From: Phorcus lineatus
Taxonomy: Eukaryota; Mollusca; Gastropoda; Trochida; Trochidae
Reading direction: 5' to 3'
Length of the DNA stretch: 64,000 bases
NCBI GenBank assembly: GCA_921293015.1
Contig: OV121088.1
Coordinates: 27,565,645-27,629,644 of the forward strand
The notes below the pieces were generated by a model, which saw only the letters and a program-made list of their open reading frames with translations, had not been told where the DNA came from and ran no database searches. The translations under genes were made by a program, and so were the position numbers. Below, in pieces: positions 12,401 through 21,055 of this stretch. The stretch's first letter is position 1; each line of letters opens with the position of its first letter.

Positions 12401-13961
12401 TTGTTGATAGGGTATGTCTGTTTCTATGTCAATGACAGCGAAAGGTTAATTGGGTACATTTTAGAAATGTGTAGTACAAATAAATCTGATATTCCTCGTG
12501 TAATCGGTAAGGCAGGAAATGTATGTGTTACACATAGTATCATCATTGCTTGAGAGAATGAATAAGATGCAAGGGTGTTGTGGGAATTATTTAAATCTTA
12601 GACCACCAGACTCTTTTATGAAGACATTAGATTATTGAAAAAACACATTAAAATAAATTTGGTAACATAAGAAATAATTTGAATGTGATATAGGAATCTT
12701 CGTGATTTTATGGTCATCTATGACAGTGCCTCGGGACTACGGGTCTCGGATTCATCGTCGTTTAGTAATTCTGATTAATGCTTTGTACAAACGCCTTTGA
12801 CCCCCCACTAATGCATTACTTTTTCATTCCAGGTTGTAGATATTTCAGACTATGTGAACATGAGGATGGTTAAAGACGTTCCCAGTTTAGGGGCAATGGG
12901 TCAGATCTTACCGGTAGAGGGCGCGCTGGATGTAATTGTGGCCAATTTAACGGGAGTGGGGCACATAACTGTGTACCGGAAGGAGAATGTTCCTGAAAGA
13001 TATCATTACCAAAACAACGTCAGAATAATGCCAATCGTTATTGTGGCTGAAGAGGGATGGATGATTACAACAGTAAGTTAAAAAAACTTTACTTTACTTT
13101 ACATTATTACGTCAGAATAATGCCAATCGTTATTGTGGCTGAAGAAGGGTGGATGATTACAACAGTAAGTTAAATAAAACTTTTCTTTACAATAATACGT
13201 CAGAATAATGCTAGATTGTTTAAAGATATTGGACTACCATACCGATTACACAGAAAAGATAGAAAATGCTCCAAACACATTGCTTTATATTTCTATCTTA
13301 CCTTTGGAGAAGATTGAATTTTCATATCAGTTTTAAATGAATTTGAGACCTCTGAGTACGTAATGAGAGAACTTGGGTTGATGTTAAACAGAATATTTTA
13401 ATTATCTATTTAAAGATCGAAACTAAAGTGAAATAAAACAGCATTACATAATAACTCTTTGTTACATTCTTTCAAAATCAAAACAAAAAGTAACCTTAAT
13501 TCATATTTCAGAATAAAAAATAAATAAGCTGTATTCAATGTCACTCAAAGCAAATTAAATAATATTTCAGAATAGAATAGGACCTAATTATCTCGTTATC
13601 AGTGTAAATCAAATCAAATTATTATATATTTCAGAATAAAACGGAATTGGCTCCAAAAAGAGCTACATTAAAAGGAAATCATGGCTATGACAACGATCTT
13701 CATTCAATGAGAGCCATGTTCCTGGCCCGGGGACCTAACTTCAAGAAAGATATTACTGTGGACCCGATATCAAACCTTGATGTGTACCCACTTATATGCA
13801 AACTGCTTGACATAAAACCAGCACCAAACAATGGAAGCTTGGATCTGTTAGCAGCAGCAATCAAAGAGTCATCCGTATCTCTAGGTTTTCAAGTTATTCC
13901 AAGAACATATATGTGCTTTGTTTTCTATGTCTTGGCTAGTTATAGAACATATTTGATTTAA
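8952..13961 (+). CDS. ENPP-family ectonucleotide pyrophosphatase/phosphodiesterase (5 exons)
   Basis: Exons 8952-9186, 10332-10468, 12058-12411, 12833-13072 and 13635-13961 join in frame to 430 codons, all with GT-AG borders. The product starts with a signal peptide (residues 1-20, cleavage likely after IQA). It then has the type-I phosphodiesterase fold of alkaline phosphatase type. Expected zinc ligands and nucleophile are visible: D33 (SMDGFRPD), T69 in NTFPNHY, D184 and H188 (PEPDGTGH), D231-H232 (TSDHGM) and H338 (GNHGYDN). The family hydrolyses pyrophosphate or phosphodiester bonds of extracellular nucleotides, dinucleotides or lipids. The short form without somatomedin or nuclease domains resembles ENPP4/ENPP5. 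The C-terminus (about residues 405-430) is hydrophobic but short, so a membrane anchor is uncertain and a further 3' exon is possible. Substrate cannot be read from the sequence. Confidence 0.93.
9200..9562 (+). repeat. (ACT/CTA)n trinucleotide microsatellite in ENPP intron 1
   Basis: Long imperfect run of tac/act triplets with interruptions, beginning about 14 bp after the exon 1 donor. Its purest stretch is near 9457-9492. Long Leu/Thr-rich open frames on both strands here are products of the repeat and not genes. Confidence 0.93.
9563..10030. other. ENPP intron 1, unremarkable part
   Basis: Nothing recognisable was found between the trinucleotide repeat and the 43-bp tandem repeat. Confidence 0.5.
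10036..10240 (+). repeat. 43-bp tandem repeat, about 5 units, ENPP intron 1
   Basis: 'ctcatta' recurs at 10038, 10081, 10124, 10166 and 10209 (spacings 43, 43, 42, 43), each followed by a diverged 'aaatatgtaaccac.ttatgta' stretch. It lies about 90 bp before the exon 2 acceptor. Confidence 0.85.
10332..10468 (+). CDS. ENPP exon 2
   Basis: Encodes residues 79-124, beginning with the family-conserved LYPESHGI and containing [14 protein letters not shown]. The acceptor tttaag is weak in pyrimidines but the frame fits exactly. The donor is gtaaat. Confidence 0.93.
10457..10765 (+). repeat. two-unit (146-bp) tandem duplication including the exon 2 donor
   Basis: The sequence 'aaagaaacaggtaaataaa' at the exon 2/intron 2 junction is repeated with the donor-like GT at 10615. 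The following intronic block ('aaataaatcaat', 'gggaataacggaataa' and similar) also recurs at the same offset of about 146 bp. The second unit is richer in purines and carries the copied 5' splice site. Confidence 0.7.
11378..11405 (+). repeat. (AT)n microsatellite, ENPP intron 2
   Basis: Uninterrupted AT dinucleotides. Confidence 0.95.
12058..12411 (+). CDS. ENPP exon 3 (metal ligands)
   Basis: Encodes residues 125-242 in phase 0. It carries D184/H188 of the PDGTGH motif and D231/H232 of TSDHGM. Acceptor gtttcag, donor gtatgt. Confidence 0.95.
12833..13072 (+). CDS. ENPP exon 4
   Basis: Encodes residues 243-322 in phase 0, with no catalytic ligand. Acceptor cattccag, donor gtaagt. The last 56 bases plus the donor are duplicated just downstream. 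Confidence 0.93.
13109..13213 (+). repeat. duplicated 3' end of ENPP exon 4 with its donor, plus a stub
   Basis: 13109-13173 repeats 13017-13082 almost perfectly, including the coding end of exon 4 ([15 protein letters not shown] reading) and the gtaagt donor. The change agagggatgg to agaagggtgg is among the few differences. A third partial copy ('acgtcagaataatgct') follows at about 13197-13213. The copy has no acceptor of its own. Confidence 0.9.
13214..13634. other. ENPP intron 4, remainder
   Basis: AT-rich, with several near-identical 'atatttcagaat' acceptor-like strings (about 13505, 13563 and the used one ending at 13634). These suggest small local duplications of the exon 5 acceptor region. 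Confidence 0.45.
13635..13961 (+). CDS. ENPP exon 5 (last coding exon)
   Basis: Encodes residues 323-430 and the stop. H338 in GNHGYDN is the last zinc ligand. The ending [14 protein letters not shown] is hydrophobic and may act as a weak C-terminal anchor, or the true transcript may splice to another exon. Acceptor atttcag. Confidence 0.9.
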   Translation, partial: NKTELAPKRATLKGNHGYDNDLHSMRAMFLARGPNFKKDITVDPISNLDVYPLICKLLDIKPAPNNGSLDLLAAAIKESSVSLGFQVIPRTYMCFVFYVLASYRTYLI

Positions 13962-14461
13962 ATGATTCATTGTTGTCAAGTGACATATATTTACTTTTTT
14001 ATATACCATGAAAATATTATAGATTACAATATGTTTTTATTTCTTGGTTGTTGATAATATGAATATGTAATATTCCTTTTTCAATGTCAAACTTCTAGAT
14101 AACAATTAATTTCGAAATTATTGGTTATTGGAAGTTCGATAATGCACGTCGATATCCGTAAATTTAAATGACAGAGATGAATCATATTTGTTTCAAAATT
14201 TCTTATTGAAAAAAATTTAGAAGCAAATATATTTGTCATACATTTCAAATTGTATCAACTATAAATAATTCGCACGTAAATAGAGTCTCAGGGACAGCGT
14301 TAATTAATTTCCTTTACTTTGTAATCGGTAAAATTATCCTAATGTTTGATTAATAAGTACAATGATACATTTAAAGCGGACATTTCTTTCCCACAGAGTT
14401 TGTTCTATTTTCTTTTATGAGTTTCTCAAAATTCTGTTGTTTTTTTGAAAATCTTAAAATA

Positions 14462-14467
14462 AATAAA
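14462..14467 (+). promoter_or_regulatory. poly(A) signal of ENPP
   Basis: AATAAA about 500 bp after the ENPP stop codon, the first convincing hexamer in a suitable place. Confidence 0.55.
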
Positions 14468-14481
14468 GATTTTTAATATAA

Positions 14482-14553
14482 ATCCTCGCCGCTAATGGCT
14501 GAAATATTGCCCAAGCGGCGTTAAGCAATAATTCACTCACTCACTCACTCAAT
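14482..14553 (+). repeat. SINE 3' tail remnant
   Basis: 'ctgaaatattgcccaagcgg', then 'cgttaag', then four TCAC units: the 3' end of a SINE without its tRNA-like head. The same tail in reverse is seen at 25205-25262. Confidence 0.7.
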
Positions 14554-14967
14554 ATAAATCGTTTGACAAAGATGGTGGATGTTTGGATATTTTATGGACG
14601 CTTCTGTCTCTAAAATTTCTCTTTTGTACCTCTTCTTCTTCTCCGTCTTCTTGTATATATAGTTTATATTACTTCCTGGTAATCGGTGCATAAGGTGTAA
14701 TATGTTATCCGCACTTAGTGCTTCCTTTTCATATTTTATTCAATAAATACTGCTGAAAATGTACTAATGAATGAGTAATAGTCGGTTTTACAATCCTCTC
14801 ACTCATGACCATATATGGATTGCTGCAACTGTTAACATCATATGCCATTATTTTCATTGAAGTAATTAAACAGGTTTTTAAGATATATACTAAACTTGAT
14901 TCTGATTGTCAAATGTAAAAATTCAGAGGATCTATAACTTTGTTGTGTAGTGCTCTGTTCCCTACGT
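14554..14967. other. non-coding, no feature seen
   Basis: AT-rich intergenic sequence between the SINE tail and MITE copy 2. Confidence 0.4.
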
Positions 14968-15439
14968 TTAAAAAGCCACTCCGTGAGTTGTTTGAGTCAT
15001 GCCAAACTTAATCAATGGTGTCATTTGATCGCGAAGTATCGACTGTTACCAAAAAGACACATTTTAAAGCTTAATTTTTTTTACAGTGACAATATGATGG
15101 TAGAATGTCGCAATTATGATCGAAAACCGGACAGGGGCGCGCGTCAAATAGTCAAACGTAATTTTGGAGACTTCTCTAAAACAACCAGGAGGGCAGTTAG
15201 GAGTTGATAGTGTTTGTTAGCTTATATAACTAGTATCCATGTATATTGGAGGTGATATCTACACCTCTGTGCATTTACAAGGCTGTTTTTGAATTTTCAT
15301 GGAAAACCAGTATGTGTCATACATATGTCTTTTGGGCATGAAAAGTTCAGATGTTTTGATTTTATATCACCACATATGACATTTAGGTTTGTATCAAAGG
15401 TAAATAATATGTTATGAAAATCACGGAGTGGCTCTTTAA
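14968..15439 (-). mobile_element. TTAA-flanked MITE, copy 2 (inverted)
   Basis: Same element as 2771-3245 in the opposite orientation, with TTAA on both sides. The left TIR has decayed (aaaagccactccgtgag), the right is ctcacggagtggctct-like. A plus-strand frame (14950-15207) reads through most of the half that also forms the open frame of copy 1. The shared residues include [15 protein letters not shown] and RQIVKRNFGD. Confidence 0.88.
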
Positions 15440-18060
15440 TCTTACTCGTTCTACATCAATGAAAATTAGAGCGATTATAATTCCACAATATGCCGCTGAT
15501 TTCATGCTGATCATCATACAAAAAACCCTCAGGGGAGTTGTTACATCAGTTTCTTTTAAAAAAATGTATCGATGAATTCAGTTGTTTTGTAAAATCGAAA
15601 GGAAGATCCCAAATGCATTAATTCAACTTTGTAATTAATAATCATACACGGAAGCGTACTATAGTGTCACAATAAAAACTATCTGCACAACCTAGTTCTC
15701 GTTAGAACTTAGAATCTCTTCCAAAATGTTAATAGATTGTGGATTAGGTTTAGAGGTAGTAAATTAAGCTTATCTTTCAATGAGTATGTTCTAAGAGTAC
15801 CTAGACGGACATTCAAAGAACATATCTAAATAAATCTGCGTCTTATTCTTAAGAGGTTAATTGTGTCATTTATCTCATGCTACTTATGTAACCTTTGCTT
15901 GTTCACTTGAACATCCTGTAGTTTTTGATATTCATACAGACGCTGTCATTTGTTTTATCCAATCAAATAGCGCCTCACATCGAAGACTGTCTTGTACAAA
16001 ATATGGAGCGTCGCTCAGGCGAAGGAATTCAGAGTACAATCTTCCATACAGCTACTGGAACAGACTTGCTCAGTTTGAGAAGATGTCGATGTCAACTAAC
16101 TCTGATGCAACTATTCTGGATCCTGTATGTCAAGCTCACAGCGGTTCCATTTGAAACACGTGTTTATTACTGTTAAAGTGTCGCAAATCCAAACTCACCC
16201 CACTTTCAACAGCGGTTACGTGGGAAGATGACGAGGTCAGCAATCTCTACGAATGAACATTGTCATATCTTGACACAAACCAGATTCGGTTTCAATACGT
16301 CACCATGCACAGATTCTCCAATCCAATGGCCTTTTCTCTTCGGTAATTTTTGTAAGGTATCTTGATAAAAATGCAAGTGTTCTACTTTGTCCGTCAATGA
16401 AGAACACCTGCGCCGCACATTTCAGAGAATGTTCTTTCTTGTAGGCTCAGGCGAGAGAACCACTGTCTTCTAAACAGTTAAATGAACTTCAGTCTTCTAA
16501 ACGGTACAGGAACTTCTGTTTACAGAACGGTTACATTAACTTGCTCAGTTTGTAATAACATCTCCGCCAACAAACTTTGATGACAACAATCACGTCTTTT
16601 CTTTCCATGTTACCCCTTATACAAGTGAGGGAATTGTTTTAGTTTTTTTTATCGAGTCCTCTAAATGTTAAAAATTGCAACGCAGAAGCCGTTCTCTTTT
16701 GACCAAATGACATATTGTCTTACATTCACGACTGATTTCCGTCTTGAAAAGTATCCTGTGCGCGTCGCACAATTGAAGAGAATCTAGTTTAATTGATTCG
16801 GGAACAGATGGATTCTGTCTTTCATGCTCAGAAAATGGTTTACCTAAATCAGTTGAGTTGGAAATATTATATTATATTATAGTTATATTACCTCTGGGGG
16901 AAGAAACTTGTAATATCTTGATACTTATCAGATTCGATACAGTAGCTTGAAAACCTTAATTCATATATTCTGTGACTGCAATATTATGAAAACACCTTGG
17001 ACGTAAAATTAAATGAATGGCGCGTAAACAATGAATCTGTCTGGAATATCCTGGAAACTAACCTCGTCTTTATCTACAGCTGTTTAGTATAATATATCAA
17101 TAAATAAAGAACCGTCACTTACATAAAAAGAGTATATAAAACGAACTAAAACATATAAGACGTCATTTATCATTCACATGCAATTACTCTAAAATCATTT
17201 CATACACTTACAAAAGACCAACGCTTATTGCAATTTCTGTTAACGTTTGTAAATGCCAGTCTGAAATCTACCTCTTTACTTAATAAATTTGTATGTAAGG
17301 CTTTAATAATTTTTAATTGTGTTAAAGCTTGGCTAATACCTGTTATCTGCCTCTATATAGTTAGAAACATACAAGGAGTAAAATAAAAACCATTTAAGAA
17401 TTTAACGACGAATTTTACATTTTATTTATTAAACATGTGTCATGTTATATATGCCAAATTTTCAAAGAAAAATCCGCTGCTTATATGTTGTGAACCAACT
17501 CACAAAAAAGTAAAAAAAGTAATTTGATATTAAGGATTGTTTTACATTTTTTGTGCCTCTATCGATGTATAACAGCAAAAAATTGAATAACATCGCGTAA
17601 AACAATCCTTATAATTACAAAATTAACTCTATTTCGAAAGATTTTCTGAATAATTGAAACACATCTTAAGTTTTTGTCGTCAACATTATTTTAGTTGGCA
17701 GTTTGTTACACACAACTATACATGGTGGAATCAAAATTGCAAATTTCATGTTCTAACACGGAAGATGATTTAAGTTTGTTTTTATCAGCATTGACTTGAG
17801 TCCGCAATTTTGGAATAACCGCCATTAGCATATCACATGACATTCAAAATGGCTACCGTTTATGAAACGATTCGAGCTATCAAACTTTCGGGACGTCGTT
17901 TTTAAAATCAAGAGTTTTCGATGAAGGTAATAGTTTCTCTTGGGGGAGGAAAGTATTATCTGGTTATCCACTCAATAATGAAGATGATAACATGCGTACT
18001 TTTCTTATTTTGCAAAAGAACCAAAGTAACGCGATGTTGTCATAACCGGACTAGCCGTTG
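15440..18060. other. intergenic, no gene recognised
   Basis: Two overlapping open frames at 15861-16176 have no family resemblance. Near 16460-16510 'cttctaaac.gt' recurs twice as a short degenerate repeat. A 15-bp inverted repeat sits at 17531-17611. Confidence 0.45.
17531..17611. repeat. 15-bp inverted repeat with 51-base loop
   Basis: 'taaggattgttttac' at 17531-17545 is perfectly complementary to 'gtaaaacaatcctta' at 17597-17611. It may be the remains of a small MITE. No direct flanking duplication is obvious. Confidence 0.7.
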
Positions 18061-18066
18061 CTTCAA

Positions 18067-18072
18067 TTTATT
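18067..18072 (-). promoter_or_regulatory. possible poly(A) signal of gene A
   Basis: AATAAA on the minus strand (tttatt on the plus), about 155 bp after the stop codon of gene A. Confidence 0.4.
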
Positions 18073-18225
18073 CTGTAAGATTGTGACGTCATAAAGTATG
18101 AATGCACGCAGTATAACTGCAAATTTTTTCTGCATTCATCGAGAAGTGGTTGCATGCTTTTGAGAGCTCTCGTCCAATCGAAAAATGTGTAACAACACCA
18201 TTTTGTAATTATTAAGCATTGTTTT

Positions 18226-19572
18226 TTAGCCAACAGCAAACTTGTAATCACTGGATCCTAATCGATGCGCTTGATTGCTCCCAATCCTTGGTAATTCGAT
18301 TTTACTCATTACGTTTCCTTTAAGATTTAAATGAACTAAAGAATTTTTAAAAAGGCAATAGAATGTCTCTCCAACTACTTTTGTAAAGCCCAGTTCACAC
18401 TGCTTGATATGTTTGATAGGATTTCTGGAAATCAAAAACATCTTGACAGTTCGACTAATTTTCATGAACAATGTGTAGACGTTCCAAGAATGAATATGTA
18501 TATTACGAGTTTGCATATTAAATGTTTTACAAATTTTGGGCGTTTGCTCTTTGTGTAAATACATCACACAATAAATGTCTTCATAAAATCTGCCCTTGCT
18601 TGAACCAAAATAAACTCGATTTGAATAAATGGAATCAAATGTGAGATCTCTGATCGGTAGTTTCATATCAGCGACCAATTCTCTATCCTTGGAACCATTG
18701 GTTTCCATCATGCGTAAGTTGTAACAGTTTCCAGTTTTAGTACCTCGTCCATTATTACTACTGTATATGACAAGTTTTCTACGTCCGTCAACCACAAACT
18801 CACAAACGGCTGGCTTGGAGAGTACATATTTCTTTGTACTATTGAGACATGCTGTGTGAATATGATGACCACGTTTGAGAGTTTCACTCCAGTACAGTCT
18901 ACATTCTGTTGAAGACACCAACAAGTTCTTTGAAAGTTTTGGTAATTTTAAGAATCTTTCGATCTTTCCAAGTTTCCTATTATTGAGAGCATATGTTGAT
19001 CCTGTGTCGTTATTGGTGTTTAGGAATAGGAAAATAAGGAATCTCTGGCGTATTCTGTCTGAAATTGTTGGTATTGTCCCACAAGTGCACGAAAGCTTGA
19101 TAACAGATGAGTCCAAAGAGTCTCGCTTTTTACTTTCTTTCGAAAAAGTTTTCTTGTTGGTTTTGGTAACTCTGTTCCTTTCTGTTTTAGCATCATGTCC
19201 ATTGCGTCCTAGTGACAACAAATGTTTGGTTGTATTGTTGAAGAATATTTTCTTTTCTTTTTTTTCATAACACAGGTACACGTTACCAAATTCCTGGAGA
19301 CTTGGAATCAATGGTGTTTTGTTTTGTCTTTTGTTCCTGACAAAGCACTGTTTCAATATTCCCGTGGTTCCAATACAAGCTTTATCACAGGGGTGATTTA
19401 GGCATCTAGTAATACACTCAACAGATGTTCTCACTGGTCTGACATAAGTCAGTTGTTTGAATTCAACTTTATTTTTCGTCACATTCGATCTGAACCATTG
19501 TGTCGTATGCATTTCCTTTGTGTAACCTTTGTCCAATTGGAACAAATGACAAAGGCCGATTAACAACAGCAT
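18226..19572 (-). CDS. secreted Cys-rich PAN-like / YWTD-like protein, copy A (intronless)
   Basis: Single uninterrupted frame of 448 codons. The start chosen is the ATG at 19572, which begins a signal peptide (MLLLIGLCHLFQLDKG); the frame extends 6 codons further up without an ATG. Residues about 25-102 hold a Cys module (C53, C57, C62, C66, C76, C101) spaced like PAN/apple domains, with a CIG...CFVRNK core. A basic Ser/Thr/Lys-rich linker follows, then CTCG (C162, C164). The rest (about 175-448) has β-propeller features resembling LDL-receptor YWTD repeats, such as CRLYW (224-228), a GHHIHTACL motif and hydrophobic-VYF strands. It is clearly homologous to copy B (32179-33531): shared CRLYW, GHHI.TACL, C..G.TK.V..TFY and a C-terminal VG. 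Function is unknown. The family assignment is by eye and only moderately secure; the gene itself is well supported by length and by a homologue kept open over 450 codons. Confidence 0.85.
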   Translation of the reverse strand: MLLLIGLCHLFQLDKGYTKEMHTTQWFRSNVTKNKVEFKQLTYVRPVRTSVECITRCLNHPCDKACIGTTGILKQCFVRNKRQNKTPLIPSLQEFGNVYLCYEKKEKKIFFNNTTKHLLSLGRNGHDAKTERNRVTKTNKKTFSKESKKRDSLDSSVIKLSCTCGTIPTISDRIRQRFLIFLFLNTNNDTGSTYALNNRKLGKIERFLKLPKLSKNLLVSSTECRLYWSETLKRGHHIHTACLNSTKKYVLSKPAVCEFVVDGRRKLVIYSSNNGRGTKTGNCYNLRMMETNGSKDRELVADMKLPIRDLTFDSIYSNRVYFGSSKGRFYEDIYCVMYLHKEQTPKICKTFNMQTRNIHIHSWNVYTLFMKISRTVKMFLISRNPIKHIKQCELGFTKVVGETFYCLFKNSLVHLNLKGNVMSKIELPRIGSNQAHRLGSSDYKFAVG

Positions 19573-20565
19573 ATTATTCTCTTCTTTCAAGAAAGTCTGC
19601 TTTCTGACAATGACTTTAGAAATTTACAATCTTGGAAAAGCACACTAACTTTTTATTGATTTTATCAGCTCTGCTTCCTACCAAAAGAATAATATTTTCG
19701 TGCTAATGTAATTATCATAAGTTTACATCGGGGAAAAGGGGTATATCAAAGTAAGTATCACGTCAATTTCAACGGGAGCTAAGTGATACTTATATTTGTA
19801 GTGTATTGAAATGAAACTGAAGTGTTTAAACATAATGATTAATAGCTTTCGCCCACTGGATCATTTAGAGAAATCTTCAAAAGATCTGTAGTATTAATAA
19901 ATCAAATCACTTAAGAGTGTATTCTCTTATCTGTTGAAAAGGACAACACGTGTATAAATGAAAAACGATTTTGATCTTACTTGGAAGAGAACTGATTGGT
20001 AAGACATTGGCTACCAAAATTGAGAGAGAAAATGCAAATACCCTGAAATCTTGTACTCTACTCATTTTGAAAACGGAACTCCCTCGTTTAGGTTCATGAA
20101 GAGCTCACTTAGATACGATCTATTCAGAATTAATGTCAGAAACGTCAGAATGTCAGTTGTGAAAATGTTTGTCATCATGACCTATATCACACAGATGTTT
20201 CAATCTCTAGAAAACATTGTTAGAAACAAAGTTGTGATTGATGTTTATCTTATCCTACGTTGCAATGCAGATGTCACTATTTTCGAAAACCAGAATGTTT
20301 ACATACTAATTCAACTAATTTTCTCTTGTACATATCCCTGCTGTAAAATCTTGTATGATAAAGCTGTAACAATCTGGCCGAGGCTTTTTAAAAAGTAAAC
20401 TAAGGGTTTATATTTCCACCCATGCGTGATTGAAGTTAGATGTTTTGGCTTGAAGGAGATCAGGGGATTGGGAAGGAGCGAGAGCGGATTCTTCTACGCT
20501 GATTTAGCAGGATGCTCCTTGCTGGCAAAATCTGGTCAATTTTTGGTTTTCAAACCTGGTAAATT
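19573..20565. other. 5' flank of gene A, no gene recognised
   Basis: A 115-codon plus-strand frame at 20051-20398 has no resemblance to known proteins and no coding context, so it was not called. The promoter of gene A should lie near 19600-19750, but no TATA or CCAAT box could be fixed. Confidence 0.4.
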
Positions 20566-20680
20566 TCAAATTTTTTAAGTAAATGTCAGAATCATGTTTA
20601 TTCAGTATTTCAGGCCACATGGCCCATGGTACAATTGTATGAGAAAATCAATACAACATTGTCACATGACCAAAATTAAA

Positions 20681-21037
20681 CTAGGAAGATCTTAAGCTGA
20701 ATATTTTTGAAAGGTAAATAGATGTTATTCGAATTATATTTACATCATGTGTGTCAAGTATTTGCTGCATTGTTAATCTAGATGTACAATATTTGTTAAT
20801 GGACATAAAATACTCATTTCGAAGAAAAGAATATCTATTACATATAAAGAAAACATGGTACTCATTTTCTTCAGCATTTTTGTCACAATGCAAACAAATA
20901 GAGTCAATGTCAGAAACATTACCACTTTTCTTACGTTGATGATTCACTCTAAAATCGTGAAGGGAAATGCGAAATTTACACATTGATCTGATCAGTCTTC
21001 TGTTATTAAGATTTTTAATGTATGGTTCACATTGCAA
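20681..21037 (-). pseudogene. LINE ORF2, C-terminal zinc-knuckle-like region
   Basis: Carries the typical LINE C-terminal pattern of a basic region (KFRISLHDFRVNHQRKKSG), then CLHC, EENEYHVFFIC and a hydrophobic end. The fragment at 61687-62230 belongs to the same type of C-terminus. A stop or frameshift separates it from the preceding thumb segment. Confidence 0.8.
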
Positions 21038-21055
21038 TAAATTCTTAATACTGCA

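Noticed and set aside
15861-16176. Two overlapping frames of 83-97 codons
   Set aside because: No family resemblance, no splice context, and overlapping openness in two frames suggests chance.
17849-17905. ATG in good context (aaaATGG) with an 18-codon frame, MATVYETIRAIKLSGRRF
   Set aside because: Too short, followed by a stop, and no downstream plus-strand exon to join before the peroxidase.
18875-19270. 131-codon plus-strand frame
   Set aside because: Antisense shadow of gene A; the minus strand has a homologue open over 450 codons.
20051-20398. 115-codon plus-strand frame
   Set aside because: Composition is not convincingly coding, no homologue was recognised, and it lies in the 5' flank between gene A and the LINE.
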